Source: Candidatus Cellulosilyticum pullistercoris (lineage in GTDB: Bacteria > Bacillota > Clostridia > Lachnospirales > Cellulosilyticaceae). Taken from it: a stretch of DNA of 7,629 nt. The position numbers and the translations under genes are program-made. The notes beneath the pieces were generated by a model. The model saw only the letters and a program-made list of their open reading frames with translations, was not told the DNA's origin and did not search any database. Shown here in pieces: positions 1-6,341 of this stretch. Location of the stretch: positions 1-7,629 of the forward strand of contig JAHLFQ010000200.1 in assembly GCA_018883705.1 (NCBI GenBank), given 5' to 3'. Position 1 is the stretch's first letter; each line of letters starts with the position of its first letter.

Positions 1-1103
1 TCTATTTTTTCTTCTTCTTGACGTATAATCGTTTCTTTAGACGCTTTTTCAATTTCTAATGCTGTACGCTTTGTTTCTAAGAAAGAAAGTTTCTCTTGTT
101 TTGTCTGATGATCAGAAGCTTGTTCTTTTTGATCATGATGTACTTGTTCTAAAAGACGTAATGTACTAGAAATCTTTTCTTTATTTAACGCAATTTGACT
201 TTGTTTTCTCTCTCTTTCTTTCTCTAGATTTGAAATACTTTCTATGAGCATTTCTGTTTCATGATAAACTGTATCTCTGTCTTGTTTAAGTGCTTCTCGC
301 TTTTTATTATGATCCGATTGTAATTTACTATTATCAAGAAGCTCTCCTTCAACTGCACCTATTTTTTCAGTCAACTCCTGAATTTCTTGCTCTAAACGAT
401 CCATTTCAAAAATAAAGATATTAATATCTATTTCTTTTAACTGATCTTTTAATCTTAGAAATTCTGTTGTCTTTTCTGCTTCAAGTCCTAAAGGTTCAAT
501 ACGCATTTCTATTTCACCAATAATATCTTGAAGTCTTGTTAGGTTTTCTCTTTGCTTTTCTAATTTTTTCTCCGCTTCTATTCGACGGACTTTATATTTA
601 TAAATCCCTGCTGCTTCTTCAAATAAGGTTCTTCTTTCTTCTGGCTTGGAACTGAGCACTCTATCAATTTGACCCTGTCCAATGATAGAATAACCATCTT
701 TACCAACACCTGTATCCATAAATAGTTCTTGTACATCTTTTAATCGACAAGGACTCCCATTGATAAAGTACTCACTTTCTCCAGATCGATAGACACGTCT
801 TTTGACTACAATTTCTGTATAATCAATTGCTACCTTTTTGTCAGGATTTTTAATTGTAAGTGCAACTTCTGCATAACCTAAAGATTTTCTCTTCTCTGTC
901 CCTGCAAAAATGATATCTTCCATCTTACTTCCACGAAGGCTTTTAGCACTTTGCTCTCCTAGTACCCACCTAATGGCATCCGATACGTTACTTTTCCCAC
1001 TACCATTAGGCCCAATAACCCCAGTAATTCCTTTTGGAATATTCAGCTTTATTGCATCACCAAAGGATTTAAAGCCATGTATCTCAACTTTATCTAGATA
1101 CAT
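1..1103 (-). CDS. smc: Chromosome segregation protein SMC, N-terminal part (truncated by window edge)
   Basis: SMC is the ATPase of the bacterial condensin complex (with ScpA and ScpB), which compacts and separates newly replicated chromosomes. Only the first 367 residues are visible; the family is usually about 1,180 residues, so the hinge, second coiled coil and C-terminal head lie beyond the left edge. The N-terminal head opens with MYLDKVEIHGFKSF. The Walker A loop GPNGSGKS is at residues 31-38, the SLRG arginine (R57, matching the known DNA- and ATPase-related arginine of Bacillus SMC) is intact, and the Q-loop in GQGQIDRVL places Q145. FEEAAGI at 161-167 leads into a charged, heptad-like coiled coil from about residue 170 to the edge. 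The frame is open throughout. The ATG at 1103-1101 has GAGGTG four bases upstream, and that SD overlaps the rnc stop, implying co-transcription with rnc. Identification is very secure. Confidence 0.97.
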   Translation of the reverse strand, partial: MYLDKVEIHGFKSFGDAIKLNIPKGITGVIGPNGSGKSNVSDAIRWVLGEQSAKSLRGSKMEDIIFAGTEKRKSLGYAEVALTIKNPDKKVAIDYTEIVVKRRVYRSGESEYFINGSPCRLKDVQELFMDTGVGKDGYSIIGQGQIDRVLSSKPEERRTLFEEAAGIYKYKVRRIEAEKKLEKQRENLTRLQDIIGEIEMRIEPLGLEAEKTTEFLRLKDQLKEIDINIFIFEMDRLEQEIQELTEKIGAVEGELLDNSKLQSDHNKKREALKQDRDTVYHETEMLIESISNLEKERERKQSQIALNKEKISSTLRLLEQVHHDQKEQASDHQTKQEKLSFLETKRTALEIEKASKETIIRQEEEKI

Positions 1104-1107
1104 ATTT

Positions 1108-1113
1108 CACCTC
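1108..1113 (-). promoter_or_regulatory. smc ribosome binding site overlapping the rnc stop codon
   Basis: GAGGTG on the minus strand lies four bases before the smc ATG and shares two bases with the TGA stop of rnc (1112-1114). Only eight bases separate the two genes. A ribosome finishing rnc would sit directly on the smc initiation region, so translational coupling is plausible. The motif and overlap are seen directly; the coupling is inferred. Confidence 0.85.
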
Positions 1114-1834
1114 AACTATTATAATAATTTAATGCCTTTTTAGCCGCATCCTGTTCTGCTTCTTTTTTACTCTTACCAATGCCACGACCTAGAGAACGCT
1201 CTTCATGGAAAACTTCTACATAGAAATGCTTATCATGATCAGGTCCTTCTTCACCTACTACTTCATAATGAATTGGACTCATACTGATTTTTTGAATAGC
1301 TTCTTGTAATAATGTTTTATAATCTGTATAGAGCGTTTCAATGGACTCTGTTTGTTCCACATCTGCTACAAGTGTTTCATGAATAAAACGCTTTGCCTCA
1401 TTAAAACCACCATCTAAAAATAGTGAACCTGTAATAGCTTCAAATGCATCTGCCAGAATGGATGCTCTTTCACGTCCGCCTGTCATTTCTTCACCTTTTC
1501 CAAGTAAAATGTAACGTCCTAATGGCATTTTCTTAGCATTTTTTGCAAGTGAACCTTCACATACAATACTTGCACGAATCTTAGATAAATCACCCTCTGG
1601 CATATTAGGGTATTTTTTAAATAAATACTCACTGATGATTAAATCTAATATAGCGTCTCCTAAAAATTCTAACCTCTCGTTATCTTTTACATGATAATTT
1701 CTATGTTCATTAGCATAAGAGCTATGTGTAAGTGCTTCTTCTAAAAGTCCACTATTATTATACGTATAGTTTAGCACCTTTTGCATAGCATCTATTATTT
1801 CCTGCTTATTTGTTTGATGCATTTTCTTGCCCAT
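1112..1834 (-). CDS. rnc: Ribonuclease III
   Basis: RNase III is a homodimeric, magnesium-dependent endonuclease that cuts double-stranded RNA, mainly rRNA precursors and some mRNAs. The 240-residue length is usual for the family. The catalytic domain covers about residues 12-160, with the signature NERLEFLGDAIL at 52-63. E53, E56 and D60 match the first acidic cluster, and D129 and E132 in ILADAFEA match the second, so the active site is complete. A double-stranded RNA binding domain follows at about 170-239, ending in the usual KKEAEQDAAKKAL. The start at 1834 is preferred over the in-frame ATG four codons later because AAGGAG lies ten bases upstream of the first and 22 of the second. It follows acpP after a hairpin and is tightly joined to smc, an order frequent in Firmicutes. 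No clear promoter of its own is visible. Confidence 0.97.
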   Translation of the reverse strand: MGKKMHQTNKQEIIDAMQKVLNYTYNNSGLLEEALTHSSYANEHRNYHVKDNERLEFLGDAILDLIISEYLFKKYPNMPEGDLSKIRASIVCEGSLAKNAKKMPLGRYILLGKGEEMTGGRERASILADAFEAITGSLFLDGGFNEAKRFIHETLVADVEQTESIETLYTDYKTLLQEAIQKISMSPIHYEVVGEEGPDHDKHFYVEVFHEERSLGRGIGKSKKEAEQDAAKKALNYYNS

Positions 1835-1873
1835 TTGTGTAAGTCTCCTTTAATATAAAAATGGTCATATATG

Positions 1874-1899
1874 AAAAGCCTCGCATAGCGAGGCTTTTT
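1874..1899 (-). terminator. Terminator-like hairpin after acpP
   Basis: A perfect inverted repeat with arms at 1874-1884 and 1888-1898 and a three-base loop (core GCCTCGC / GCGAGGC) begins two bases beyond the acpP TAA. On the minus strand the stem runs into TTTT followed by CATATATG, so the U tract is short. The shape is that of an intrinsic terminator and would work in either direction, with a run of five T on the plus strand. It should end much of the acpP transcript ahead of rnc. Read-through is likely, since no strong rnc promoter is visible. Confidence 0.82.
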
Positions 1900-1900
1900 C

Positions 1901-2137
1901 TTAGTCTAATCCTTTTTCTTGTTTGATGTACTCAACAACATCACCTACAGTTGATACCTTTTCAGCTTCATCATTTGAAATTTCCATTTCAAATTCTTCT
2001 TCAATTGCCATAATCACTTGAAAAATATCTAATGAATCTGCGTTTAAATCATCTGTAAAAGATGTAGATAAGGTAATTTCATCCTCCGAAATGTTAAATT
2101 GATCACTTATAATCTGTCTCACTTTCTCAAATACCAT
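1901..2137 (-). CDS. acpP: Acyl carrier protein
   Basis: ACP is the small acidic cytoplasmic carrier that holds growing acyl chains on a 4'-phosphopantetheine arm during type II fatty acid synthesis and passes them to PlsX and other acyltransferases. The 78-residue length is normal. The attachment serine is S35 in NADSLD, where the more usual glycine of GADSLD is an asparagine. This is two positions before the aspartate that precedes the serine, so it is probably neutral. The following acidic helix (IEEEFEMEI, 45-53) is the classic helix II region that partner enzymes recognise. The ATG at 2137 has GAGGTG eight bases upstream. The gene has its own good promoter in the plsX-acpP gap and a hairpin right after its stop, so it can be expressed alone at high level, as expected for an abundant protein. 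Its neighbourhood beside plsX argues for the primary fatty-acid ACP, not a polyketide or other specialised carrier. Confidence 0.96.
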   Translation of the reverse strand: MVFEKVRQIISDQFNISEDEITLSTSFTDDLNADSLDIFQVIMAIEEEFEMEISNDEAEKVSTVGDVVEYIKQEKGLD

Positions 2138-2171
2138 TTGCTCAACACCTCTTAATAATCATTATATTTTG

Positions 2172-2200
2172 ATGATAGTATATACAACTTTTATAGTCAA
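2172..2200 (-). promoter_or_regulatory. Sigma-A type promoter of acpP
   Basis: On the minus strand, TTGACT (2200-2195) is followed after exactly 17 bases by TATCAT (2177-2172). Each box matches the consensus at five of six positions. Transcription would start around 2165, giving a leader of roughly 28 bases that carries the acpP SD. The -35 box lies two bases beyond the plsX stop. Boxes and spacing are seen directly; activity is inferred. Confidence 0.75.
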
Positions 2201-2202
2201 TA

Positions 2203-3204
2203 TTAATTTATATTTTCTTCAAATTTTGCTTTAAGTTTTTCTACTAAGTTTTCTTTAATAAAGCCTTCTGTTTGTAAAATTGTACTATAAATTTCTTGAG
2301 ATTTTGAACTTCCATGTGTTTTCACAACCAGTCCATTAATACCTAAAAAAGGTGCACCACCTTTTTTTGCCACATCAAATTTTTCTTTTATTGTTGAAAT
2401 GCCCTGCTTCATAAACAAAGCTGCAATTTTAGTTTTAATATTCTTTAGAAATTCCACTTTAATCATTCCTAAAAGCCATTTACCGAATCCTTCCATAAAT
2501 TTCAGAATAACGTTTCCAGTAAACCCATCACAAACTAAAATATCTACTAAGCCTTGTGGAATATCTCTTGCTTCTACATTACCGTAGAAATTAATGCCTT
2601 CACTCTCAGAAAGTAATTTAAAGGCTTCTTTTGTCAGTTGGTTACCTTTTTCTTCTTCAGTCCCTATATTAACAAGTCCTACTTTAGGATTTTTAATTTG
2701 TAGACATTCTTCTACATAAACCGTACCCATACGTGCAAATTGCTCAAGATATTGAGGTTTTGCATCTACATTAGCACCACAATCAATAAGTAGGGAACAA
2801 CCTGTCTGAGTTGGAATAAAAGGTGCCATAGCAGGTCTTTCAACTCCTTTTATACGGCCAACAATTAAAGTGGCGCCTGTAAGTAGTGCACCTGTACTCC
2901 CTGCACTAATCATTCCATCAACTTGTTTTTCTTTTACAAGTTTAAGACCTACAACCATTGATGAATTCTTCTTTTTTCTAATGGCCATAACAGGGGATTC
3001 ACCCATTTCAATAACTTCATCTGCGTGCATGATTTCAATTTTGCTCTCATCGTATGTATAGGCAGATAGTTTTTCTCTGATAACCTCTTCCTTACCTACT
3101 AGAACTAGAGTCGAATCAATGTCTTTAGTGGCTAATACACAGCCTTTGATAATCTCATCAGGTGCATAATCTCCACCCATGATATCTATTGCTATTTTAG
3201 ACAT
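2203..3204 (-). CDS. plsX: Phosphate acyltransferase PlsX
   Basis: PlsX is a membrane-associated peripheral enzyme that transfers an acyl group from acyl-ACP to inorganic phosphate, making acyl-phosphate for PlsY in phosphatidic acid synthesis. From the chosen start it has 333 residues, the usual family length. Family hallmarks are the N-terminal IAIDIMGGD (4-12), SAGSTGALL (100-108), DCGANVD (141-147), NIGTEEEKGN (179-188), CDGFTGN (225-231), GGAPFLGING (282-291) and HGSS (297-300). No membrane span or signal peptide is visible, as expected. A longer frame begins with GTG at 3213 and ATG at 3210, but those codons lie inside or against the SD AAAGGTG, so the ATG at 3204-3202 is the credible start. 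The gene follows rpmF after a terminator-like hairpin and precedes acpP, which supplies its substrate carrier. The fabH, fabD and fabG genes found between plsX and acpP in some bacteria are absent. Confidence 0.96.
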   Translation of the reverse strand: MSKIAIDIMGGDYAPDEIIKGCVLATKDIDSTLVLVGKEEVIREKLSAYTYDESKIEIMHADEVIEMGESPVMAIRKKKNSSMVVGLKLVKEKQVDGMISAGSTGALLTGATLIVGRIKGVERPAMAPFIPTQTGCSLLIDCGANVDAKPQYLEQFARMGTVYVEECLQIKNPKVGLVNIGTEEEKGNQLTKEAFKLLSESEGINFYGNVEARDIPQGLVDILVCDGFTGNVILKFMEGFGKWLLGMIKVEFLKNIKTKIAALFMKQGISTIKEKFDVAKKGGAPFLGINGLVVKTHGSSKSQEIYSTILQTEGFIKENLVEKLKAKFEENIN

Positions 3205-3208
3205 TTGC

Positions 3209-3216
3209 ATCACCTT
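3209..3216 (-). promoter_or_regulatory. plsX ribosome binding site that decides the start
   Basis: The minus strand reads AAAGGTGATGCAAATG. The AAGGTGAT stretch complements the 16S anti-SD and sits four bases upstream of the ATG at 3204. The upstream GTG (3213) and ATG (3210) overlap this SD and would have no separate SD at a workable distance. The SD match is seen directly; the start choice is inferred. Confidence 0.8.
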
Positions 3217-3226
3217 TATCTTTCTC

Positions 3227-3240
3227 TTAATTGAAATTAA
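3227..3240. repeat. AT-only palindrome upstream of plsX
   Basis: TTAATTGAAATTAA is an inverted repeat of six-base arms around two bases, lying between the rpmF terminator-like hairpin and the plsX SD. It could be an operator for a lipid regulator, but it does not resemble the FapR consensus and such AT-rich repeats arise easily by chance. Confidence 0.3.
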
Positions 3241-3246
3241 ATATAC

Positions 3247-3273
3247 AAAAAGACAGCTAAAAGCTGTCTTTTT
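3247..3273 (-). terminator. Terminator-like hairpin after rpmF
   Basis: Inverted arms at 3247-3258 and 3262-3273 with a three-base loop (core GACAGCT / AGCTGTC) begin five bases past the rpmF TAA. On the minus strand the stem ends in CTTTTTG, giving a five-T tract and a classic intrinsic terminator shape. It should end the yceD-rpmF message or attenuate it before plsX. The stem is perfect over twelve pairs, five of them A-T pairs at the base formed with the T tract. Confidence 0.85.
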
Positions 3274-3278
3274 TAGTA

Positions 3279-3455
3279 TTAGTCTACTTTTACAACAACA
3301 CGGTTAGCATAAGAACCGCAAGCTTTACATACTCTGTGTGGCATCATTAATTCACCACATTTTGGACATTTCACTAAGTTAAGTGGAGAAAGTTTCCAAT
3401 TTGCTTGTCTTTGGTTTCTTCTAGCTTTAGAAGTTTTTCTTTTTGGTACTGCCAT
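3279..3455 (-). CDS. rpmF: 50S ribosomal protein L32
   Basis: L32 is a small protein of the large ribosomal subunit. This 58-codon gene starts at ATG 3455-3453 and ends with TAA at 3281-3279. The protein begins MAVPKRKTSKARRN, the highly conserved basic N-terminus of L32, followed by NWKLSP. It carries a complete four-cysteine zinc ribbon, CPKC at 30-33 and CKAC at 43-46, so this is the zinc-binding (C+) form and not the zinc-independent paralogue that some bacteria use under zinc limitation. A very strong SD, AGGAGGTG, lies five bases before the start, as expected for a ribosomal protein. It follows yceD after 20 bases, a pairing conserved across bacteria, and a terminator-like hairpin follows it. 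Confidence 0.97.
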   Translation of the reverse strand: MAVPKRKTSKARRNQRQANWKLSPLNLVKCPKCGELMMPHRVCKACGSYANRVVVKVD

Positions 3456-3475
3456 TTCTACACCTCCTCTTGCTA

Positions 3476-3979
3476 CTACTCTTCACTCTGAGGGTGAAAA
3501 ATACTTTTTAAACCTTCAAGTCTTGGATCTATATCTACAGCATCACAATGACAAGAATGCTTGTTCAAATTTACGCCACAAACTTTACAAATGCCCTTAC
3601 AGTTTTCATCATGTAACCATTTCATAGGTATATTTAAGACAACTGCTTCAGTGATGACATCTGCTAAATCAATTTCAAATCCAGTAATCGGTAAGATATC
3701 TTCATCCTCTTCATTTGGATCTGTAGAATATCTTTGATAGATATCTGCTTGAATAGGACATTCAAACTCTTCTAAGCAGCGATCACATAAGAGCTTCACT
3801 TTCGTAGTGGCCTGAGCTTTTACTACGTAGCGGTTGCCCACTTTAGTAACAATCCCATCTACATCAGCTTGGCATTCAAGTGATGGATGCAAAGGATTAA
3901 CTCCTTTTAATTGAATGGACTGTAGCCCACTAAAAGTTACTTCGGACTTCTTCTTAAGTTCATGGATATTAATTTTCAT
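3476..3979 (-). CDS. yceD: YceD/DUF177 family protein, large-subunit rRNA accumulation factor
   Basis: Members of this family (Pfam DUF177, YceD) are almost always encoded beside rpmF, and the bacterial and plant homologues have been linked to 23S rRNA accumulation or processing; the molecular activity is not known. The 167-residue length is normal. Visible marks are CDRC at 65-68, an acidic patch around 88-95 (DPNEEDEDI), and a cysteine-rich segment C127-C131-C134 followed by C143 and C145, with the typical CxVCGVNLN core. The C-terminal DPRLEGLKSI is a family hallmark. The cysteine pairs suggest metal binding, which is inferred. The ATG at 3979 has GGAGTG five bases upstream, and a perfect-consensus promoter lies just ahead of it. 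It is probably co-transcribed with rpmF, 20 bases downstream. Family assignment is secure; function is only as good as the family's. Confidence 0.93.
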   Translation of the reverse strand: MKINIHELKKKSEVTFSGLQSIQLKGVNPLHPSLECQADVDGIVTKVGNRYVVKAQATTKVKLLCDRCLEEFECPIQADIYQRYSTDPNEEDEDILPITGFEIDLADVITEAVVLNIPMKWLHDENCKGICKVCGVNLNKHSCHCDAVDIDPRLEGLKSIFHPQSEE

Positions 3980-4009
3980 TTTTTCACTCCATTAAGTAAC
4001 ACTTCTGTA

Positions 4010-4038
4010 ATTATACATAGCTAATCTTTATTTGTCAA
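4010..4038 (-). promoter_or_regulatory. Perfect-consensus sigma-A promoter of yceD-rpmF
   Basis: On the minus strand TTGACA (4038-4033) and TATAAT (4015-4010) are separated by exactly 17 bases, all twelve box positions matching consensus. A start near 4003 would give a leader of about 24 bases containing the yceD SD. It begins four bases beyond the ackA stop codon, and no terminator hairpin is visible between ackA and this promoter, so upstream read-through may add to it. The match is seen directly; promoter strength is inferred. Confidence 0.9.
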
Positions 4039-4041
4039 TCA

Positions 4042-5235
4042 TTATTTAGAAACAAGTTCTACTGTATCACGAGCAATCATTAATTCTTCATTTGTAGGAA
4101 TTAATAACATTTTTACTTTTGAAGTTTCTTTTGTTAAATCTCTTTCTACACCACGGCATTTGTTTTTCTCTGCATCAAGTTCAACACCTAACCATGTAAG
4201 CATATTAGCGATTTCTTCACGCATCACTGCATTGTTTTCACCAAGACCACCTGCGAAGCAGATTGCATCTACACCATTCATGATAGCTGCATAAGCACCG
4301 ATGTATGATACAACTCTGTGTTGGTAAGCATCCATTGTGAAACGGCAAGCAGGATCACCAGCAACTACACCATCTTCGATTTCACGGAAGTCACTTGATA
4401 ATCTAGATAAAGCATCAACACCTGATTTTTTATTTAAGATATTATCAATTTCTTTCGCTGATAAACCTTCTTTTTCCATTAAGAAAGTAACGATAGCTGG
4501 ATCAATATCACCTGAACGAGTTCCCATGATAAGACCTGCAAGTGGTGTGAATCCCATAGAAGTTTCTACTGATTTACCTCCATCTACAGCACAGATACTT
4601 GCACCGTTTCCTAAGTGACAAACGATAATTTTTGTATCTTCTACTGGTTTGCCAAGCATTTCAGCTGCTTTTTGAGAAACATATTTGTGGCTTGTTCCGT
4701 GGAAACCATATTTACGAACGCCATATTTTTCATAGTATTCTTGTGGAATAGCATACATATAAGCATGTTTTGGCATTGTTTGGTGGAAAGCAGTATCAAA
4801 TACAGCTACCATTGGTACTGAAGGCATTAATTCACGACAAGCATCAATACCTGTTAAGTTAGCTGGGTTATGAAGTGGTGCAAGCTCGCAGCATTCTCTA
4901 ATTGCTTCTTCAACTTCTTCTGTAATAAGTACAGATTTATTGAATTTTTCTCCACCATGAACAACACGGTGACCAACTGCAGAAATTTCTTCTGGTTTAA
5001 CACAAGCTGTTTCACCTTCTGTAAGCATTGAAAGTACTTTAGCTATAGCTACTTTATGGTTAGGGAAGTCTACCATTACTTTAACACTATCTTGTCCTTC
5101 TGTTGTGTGTTTGATAAATGATCCATCAATTCCAATTCTTTCACAGATACCTTTTGCGATAACTGATTCATTTTCCATGTTTAATAATTGATATTTGATT
5201 GAAGAACTTCCACAGTTTACTACTAATACGTTCAT
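4042..5235 (-). CDS. ackA: Acetate kinase
   Basis: AckA transfers phosphate between acetyl phosphate and ADP, giving acetate and ATP; in fermenting anaerobes it is a main substrate-level ATP source, and it is reversible. The 397-residue length is standard. The ASKHA-fold marks are present: NCGSSSIKY from residue 7, GHRVVHGG at 88-95, FDTAFH at 146-151, GFHGTSH at 177-183, HLGNGAS at 207-213, GTRSGDIDP at 238-246 and FAGGLGENN at 327-335. Compared with the studied Methanosarcina enzyme and a constant one-residue offset, N7, R90, H122, D147, H179, H207, R240 and E383 match the catalytic and binding residues, so the enzyme should be active. The ATG at 5235 has AAGGAGTG six bases upstream. It lies 33 bases after pta with no hairpin or promoter seen between them, indicating a pta-ackA operon. 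Confidence 0.98.
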   Translation of the reverse strand: MNVLVVNCGSSSIKYQLLNMENESVIAKGICERIGIDGSFIKHTTEGQDSVKVMVDFPNHKVAIAKVLSMLTEGETACVKPEEISAVGHRVVHGGEKFNKSVLITEEVEEAIRECCELAPLHNPANLTGIDACRELMPSVPMVAVFDTAFHQTMPKHAYMYAIPQEYYEKYGVRKYGFHGTSHKYVSQKAAEMLGKPVEDTKIIVCHLGNGASICAVDGGKSVETSMGFTPLAGLIMGTRSGDIDPAIVTFLMEKEGLSAKEIDNILNKKSGVDALSRLSSDFREIEDGVVAGDPACRFTMDAYQHRVVSYIGAYAAIMNGVDAICFAGGLGENNAVMREEIANMLTWLGVELDAEKNKCRGVERDLTKETSKVKMLLIPTNEELMIARDTVELVSK

Positions 5236-5268
5236 CTTTTACACTCCTTAGTTTAAAACATTATTATA

Positions 5269-6267
5269 TTATTGTTGATTTTGAGCTTGAACAGCTGTAA
5301 TTGCTACAACACCTACGATGTCTTCTGCACTACAACCTCTTGACAAGTCATTAACTGGTTTTGAAATACCTTGTGTTACTGGCCCATAAGCTTCTGCTTT
5401 TGCAAGTCTTTGAACAAGTTTGTAACCAATATTACCAGCATCTAAGTCTGGGAATACTAATACGTTAGCTTTACCTGCTACATCGCTAGATGGTGCCTTA
5501 GCACTACCTACAGATGGTACAATCGCTGCATCGAGTTGGAATTCTCCATCTAATTTAAGTTCTGGTGCTTCTTCCTTAGCAATTCTTGTAGCTTCAACTA
5601 CTTTATCTACATCAGCGTGTTTTGCACTTCCGTATGTAGAGTGAGAAAGCATTGCTACAACTGGTTCTTCACCTACTAATTGTTTAAAGCTTTGAGCTGA
5701 ACTTTGTGCAATAGCTGCTAATTCTTCTGAAGTAGGATTTTGGTTAAGTCCTGCATCAGAGAAAACAAAAGTACCATTTGCACCATATTCACAATTAGGT
5801 ACAACCATTACGAAGAATGCTGATACAAGTTTTGTATTTGGCGCTGTTTTAAGGATTTGAAGTGAAGGTCTAAGTACATCAGCTGTTGAATGAACAGCAC
5901 CTGCTACCATACCGTCTGCCATCCCTTTTTTAACCATCATAACACCTAGGAATAATGGATCTTTGTGAAGTAATTGACTTGCTTTTTCAGTAGTCATTCC
6001 TTTTTTCTCTCTAAGTTTAACTAGCTCAGCAATATATTCTTCCATTTGTTCAAATGATGCTGGATCAACGATTTGAGCTCCACTAAGATCTAAACCTTCT
6101 GCTTTGGCACTAATTTCTGTCTCACTACCAATTAAAATAACATTTGCAATCTCTTCAGCTAATACTTGATGTGCTGCTTTTAATGTACGAATATCAGATG
6201 CTTCTGGTAGTACGATTGTTTTCTTATCACTTTTTGCTCTTGCTTTAATGCTATCTATAAAAGACAT
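5269..6267 (-). CDS. pta: Phosphate acetyltransferase (phosphotransacetylase), short form
   Basis: Pta converts acetyl-CoA and phosphate into acetyl phosphate and CoA, the step before acetate kinase, in the cytoplasm. At 332 residues it is the short single-domain form, lacking the N-terminal P-loop and DRTGG regions of the long enterobacterial enzyme. Visible family segments include IVLPEASDIRTLKA (18-31), ADGMVAGAVHSTADVLRP (117-134), FVFSDAGLNQNP (167-178), MLSHSTYGSA (206-215) and FPDLDAGNIGYKL (272-284). R133 and the cluster S309, R310 and D316 coincide in number with catalytic or CoA-binding residues of the Methanosarcina enzyme, so activity is expected. The ATG at 6267 has AAAGGGG eight bases upstream, an imperfect but usable SD. 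A promoter with a palindrome over its -35 box lies ahead. A phosphotransbutyrylase is possible in this superfamily, but linkage to ackA and the sequence style favour acetate. Confidence 0.96.
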   Translation of the reverse strand: MSFIDSIKARAKSDKKTIVLPEASDIRTLKAAHQVLAEEIANVILIGSETEISAKAEGLDLSGAQIVDPASFEQMEEYIAELVKLREKKGMTTEKASQLLHKDPLFLGVMMVKKGMADGMVAGAVHSTADVLRPSLQILKTAPNTKLVSAFFVMVVPNCEYGANGTFVFSDAGLNQNPTSEELAAIAQSSAQSFKQLVGEEPVVAMLSHSTYGSAKHADVDKVVEATRIAKEEAPELKLDGEFQLDAAIVPSVGSAKAPSSDVAGKANVLVFPDLDAGNIGYKLVQRLAKAEAYGPVTQGISKPVNDLSRGCSAEDIVGVVAITAVQAQNQQ

Positions 6268-6312
6268 TTAAATAACCCCTTTCAACTATGCTTTTCATTA
6301 CCCTCATGTACT

Positions 6313-6341
6313 ATTATATGCAATGTATCTCGTGTATACAA
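6313..6341 (-). promoter_or_regulatory. Likely sigma-A promoter of pta-ackA
   Basis: On the minus strand a perfect -10 box TATAAT (6318-6313) is preceded after 17 bases by TTGTAT (6341-6336), which matches the -35 consensus at only three positions. A start near 6306 would give a leader of about 40 bases. A weak -35 with a strong -10 is compatible with a promoter controlled by a protein. Boxes are seen directly; use is inferred. Confidence 0.65.

Noticed and set aside
910..1143. Plus-strand open frame of 77 codons opposite the start of smc, plus similar short plus-strand frames at 2399-2587, 2870-3061, 4337-4618 and 4615-4821
   Set aside because: Each lies antisense inside a secure gene (smc, plsX or ackA), has no recognisable protein family and no convincing SD. 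They are reading-frame shadows.
1835..1873. Promoter for rnc
   Set aside because: The best pair (TTTTCA and TATTAA, 16 bases apart) matches only four positions per box, which is expected by chance in such AT-rich sequence.
3205..3240. FapR-type operator upstream of plsX, as in Bacillus
   Set aside because: The only dyad present, TTAATTGAAATTAA, lacks the GTACC-like core of FapR sites.
6249..6305. Possible 18-codon upstream ORF in the pta leader, beginning ATGAGG and overlapping the pta start out of frame
   Set aside because: Neither its first ATG nor the second one three codons later has an SD at a workable distance, and the first lies almost at the predicted transcription start.
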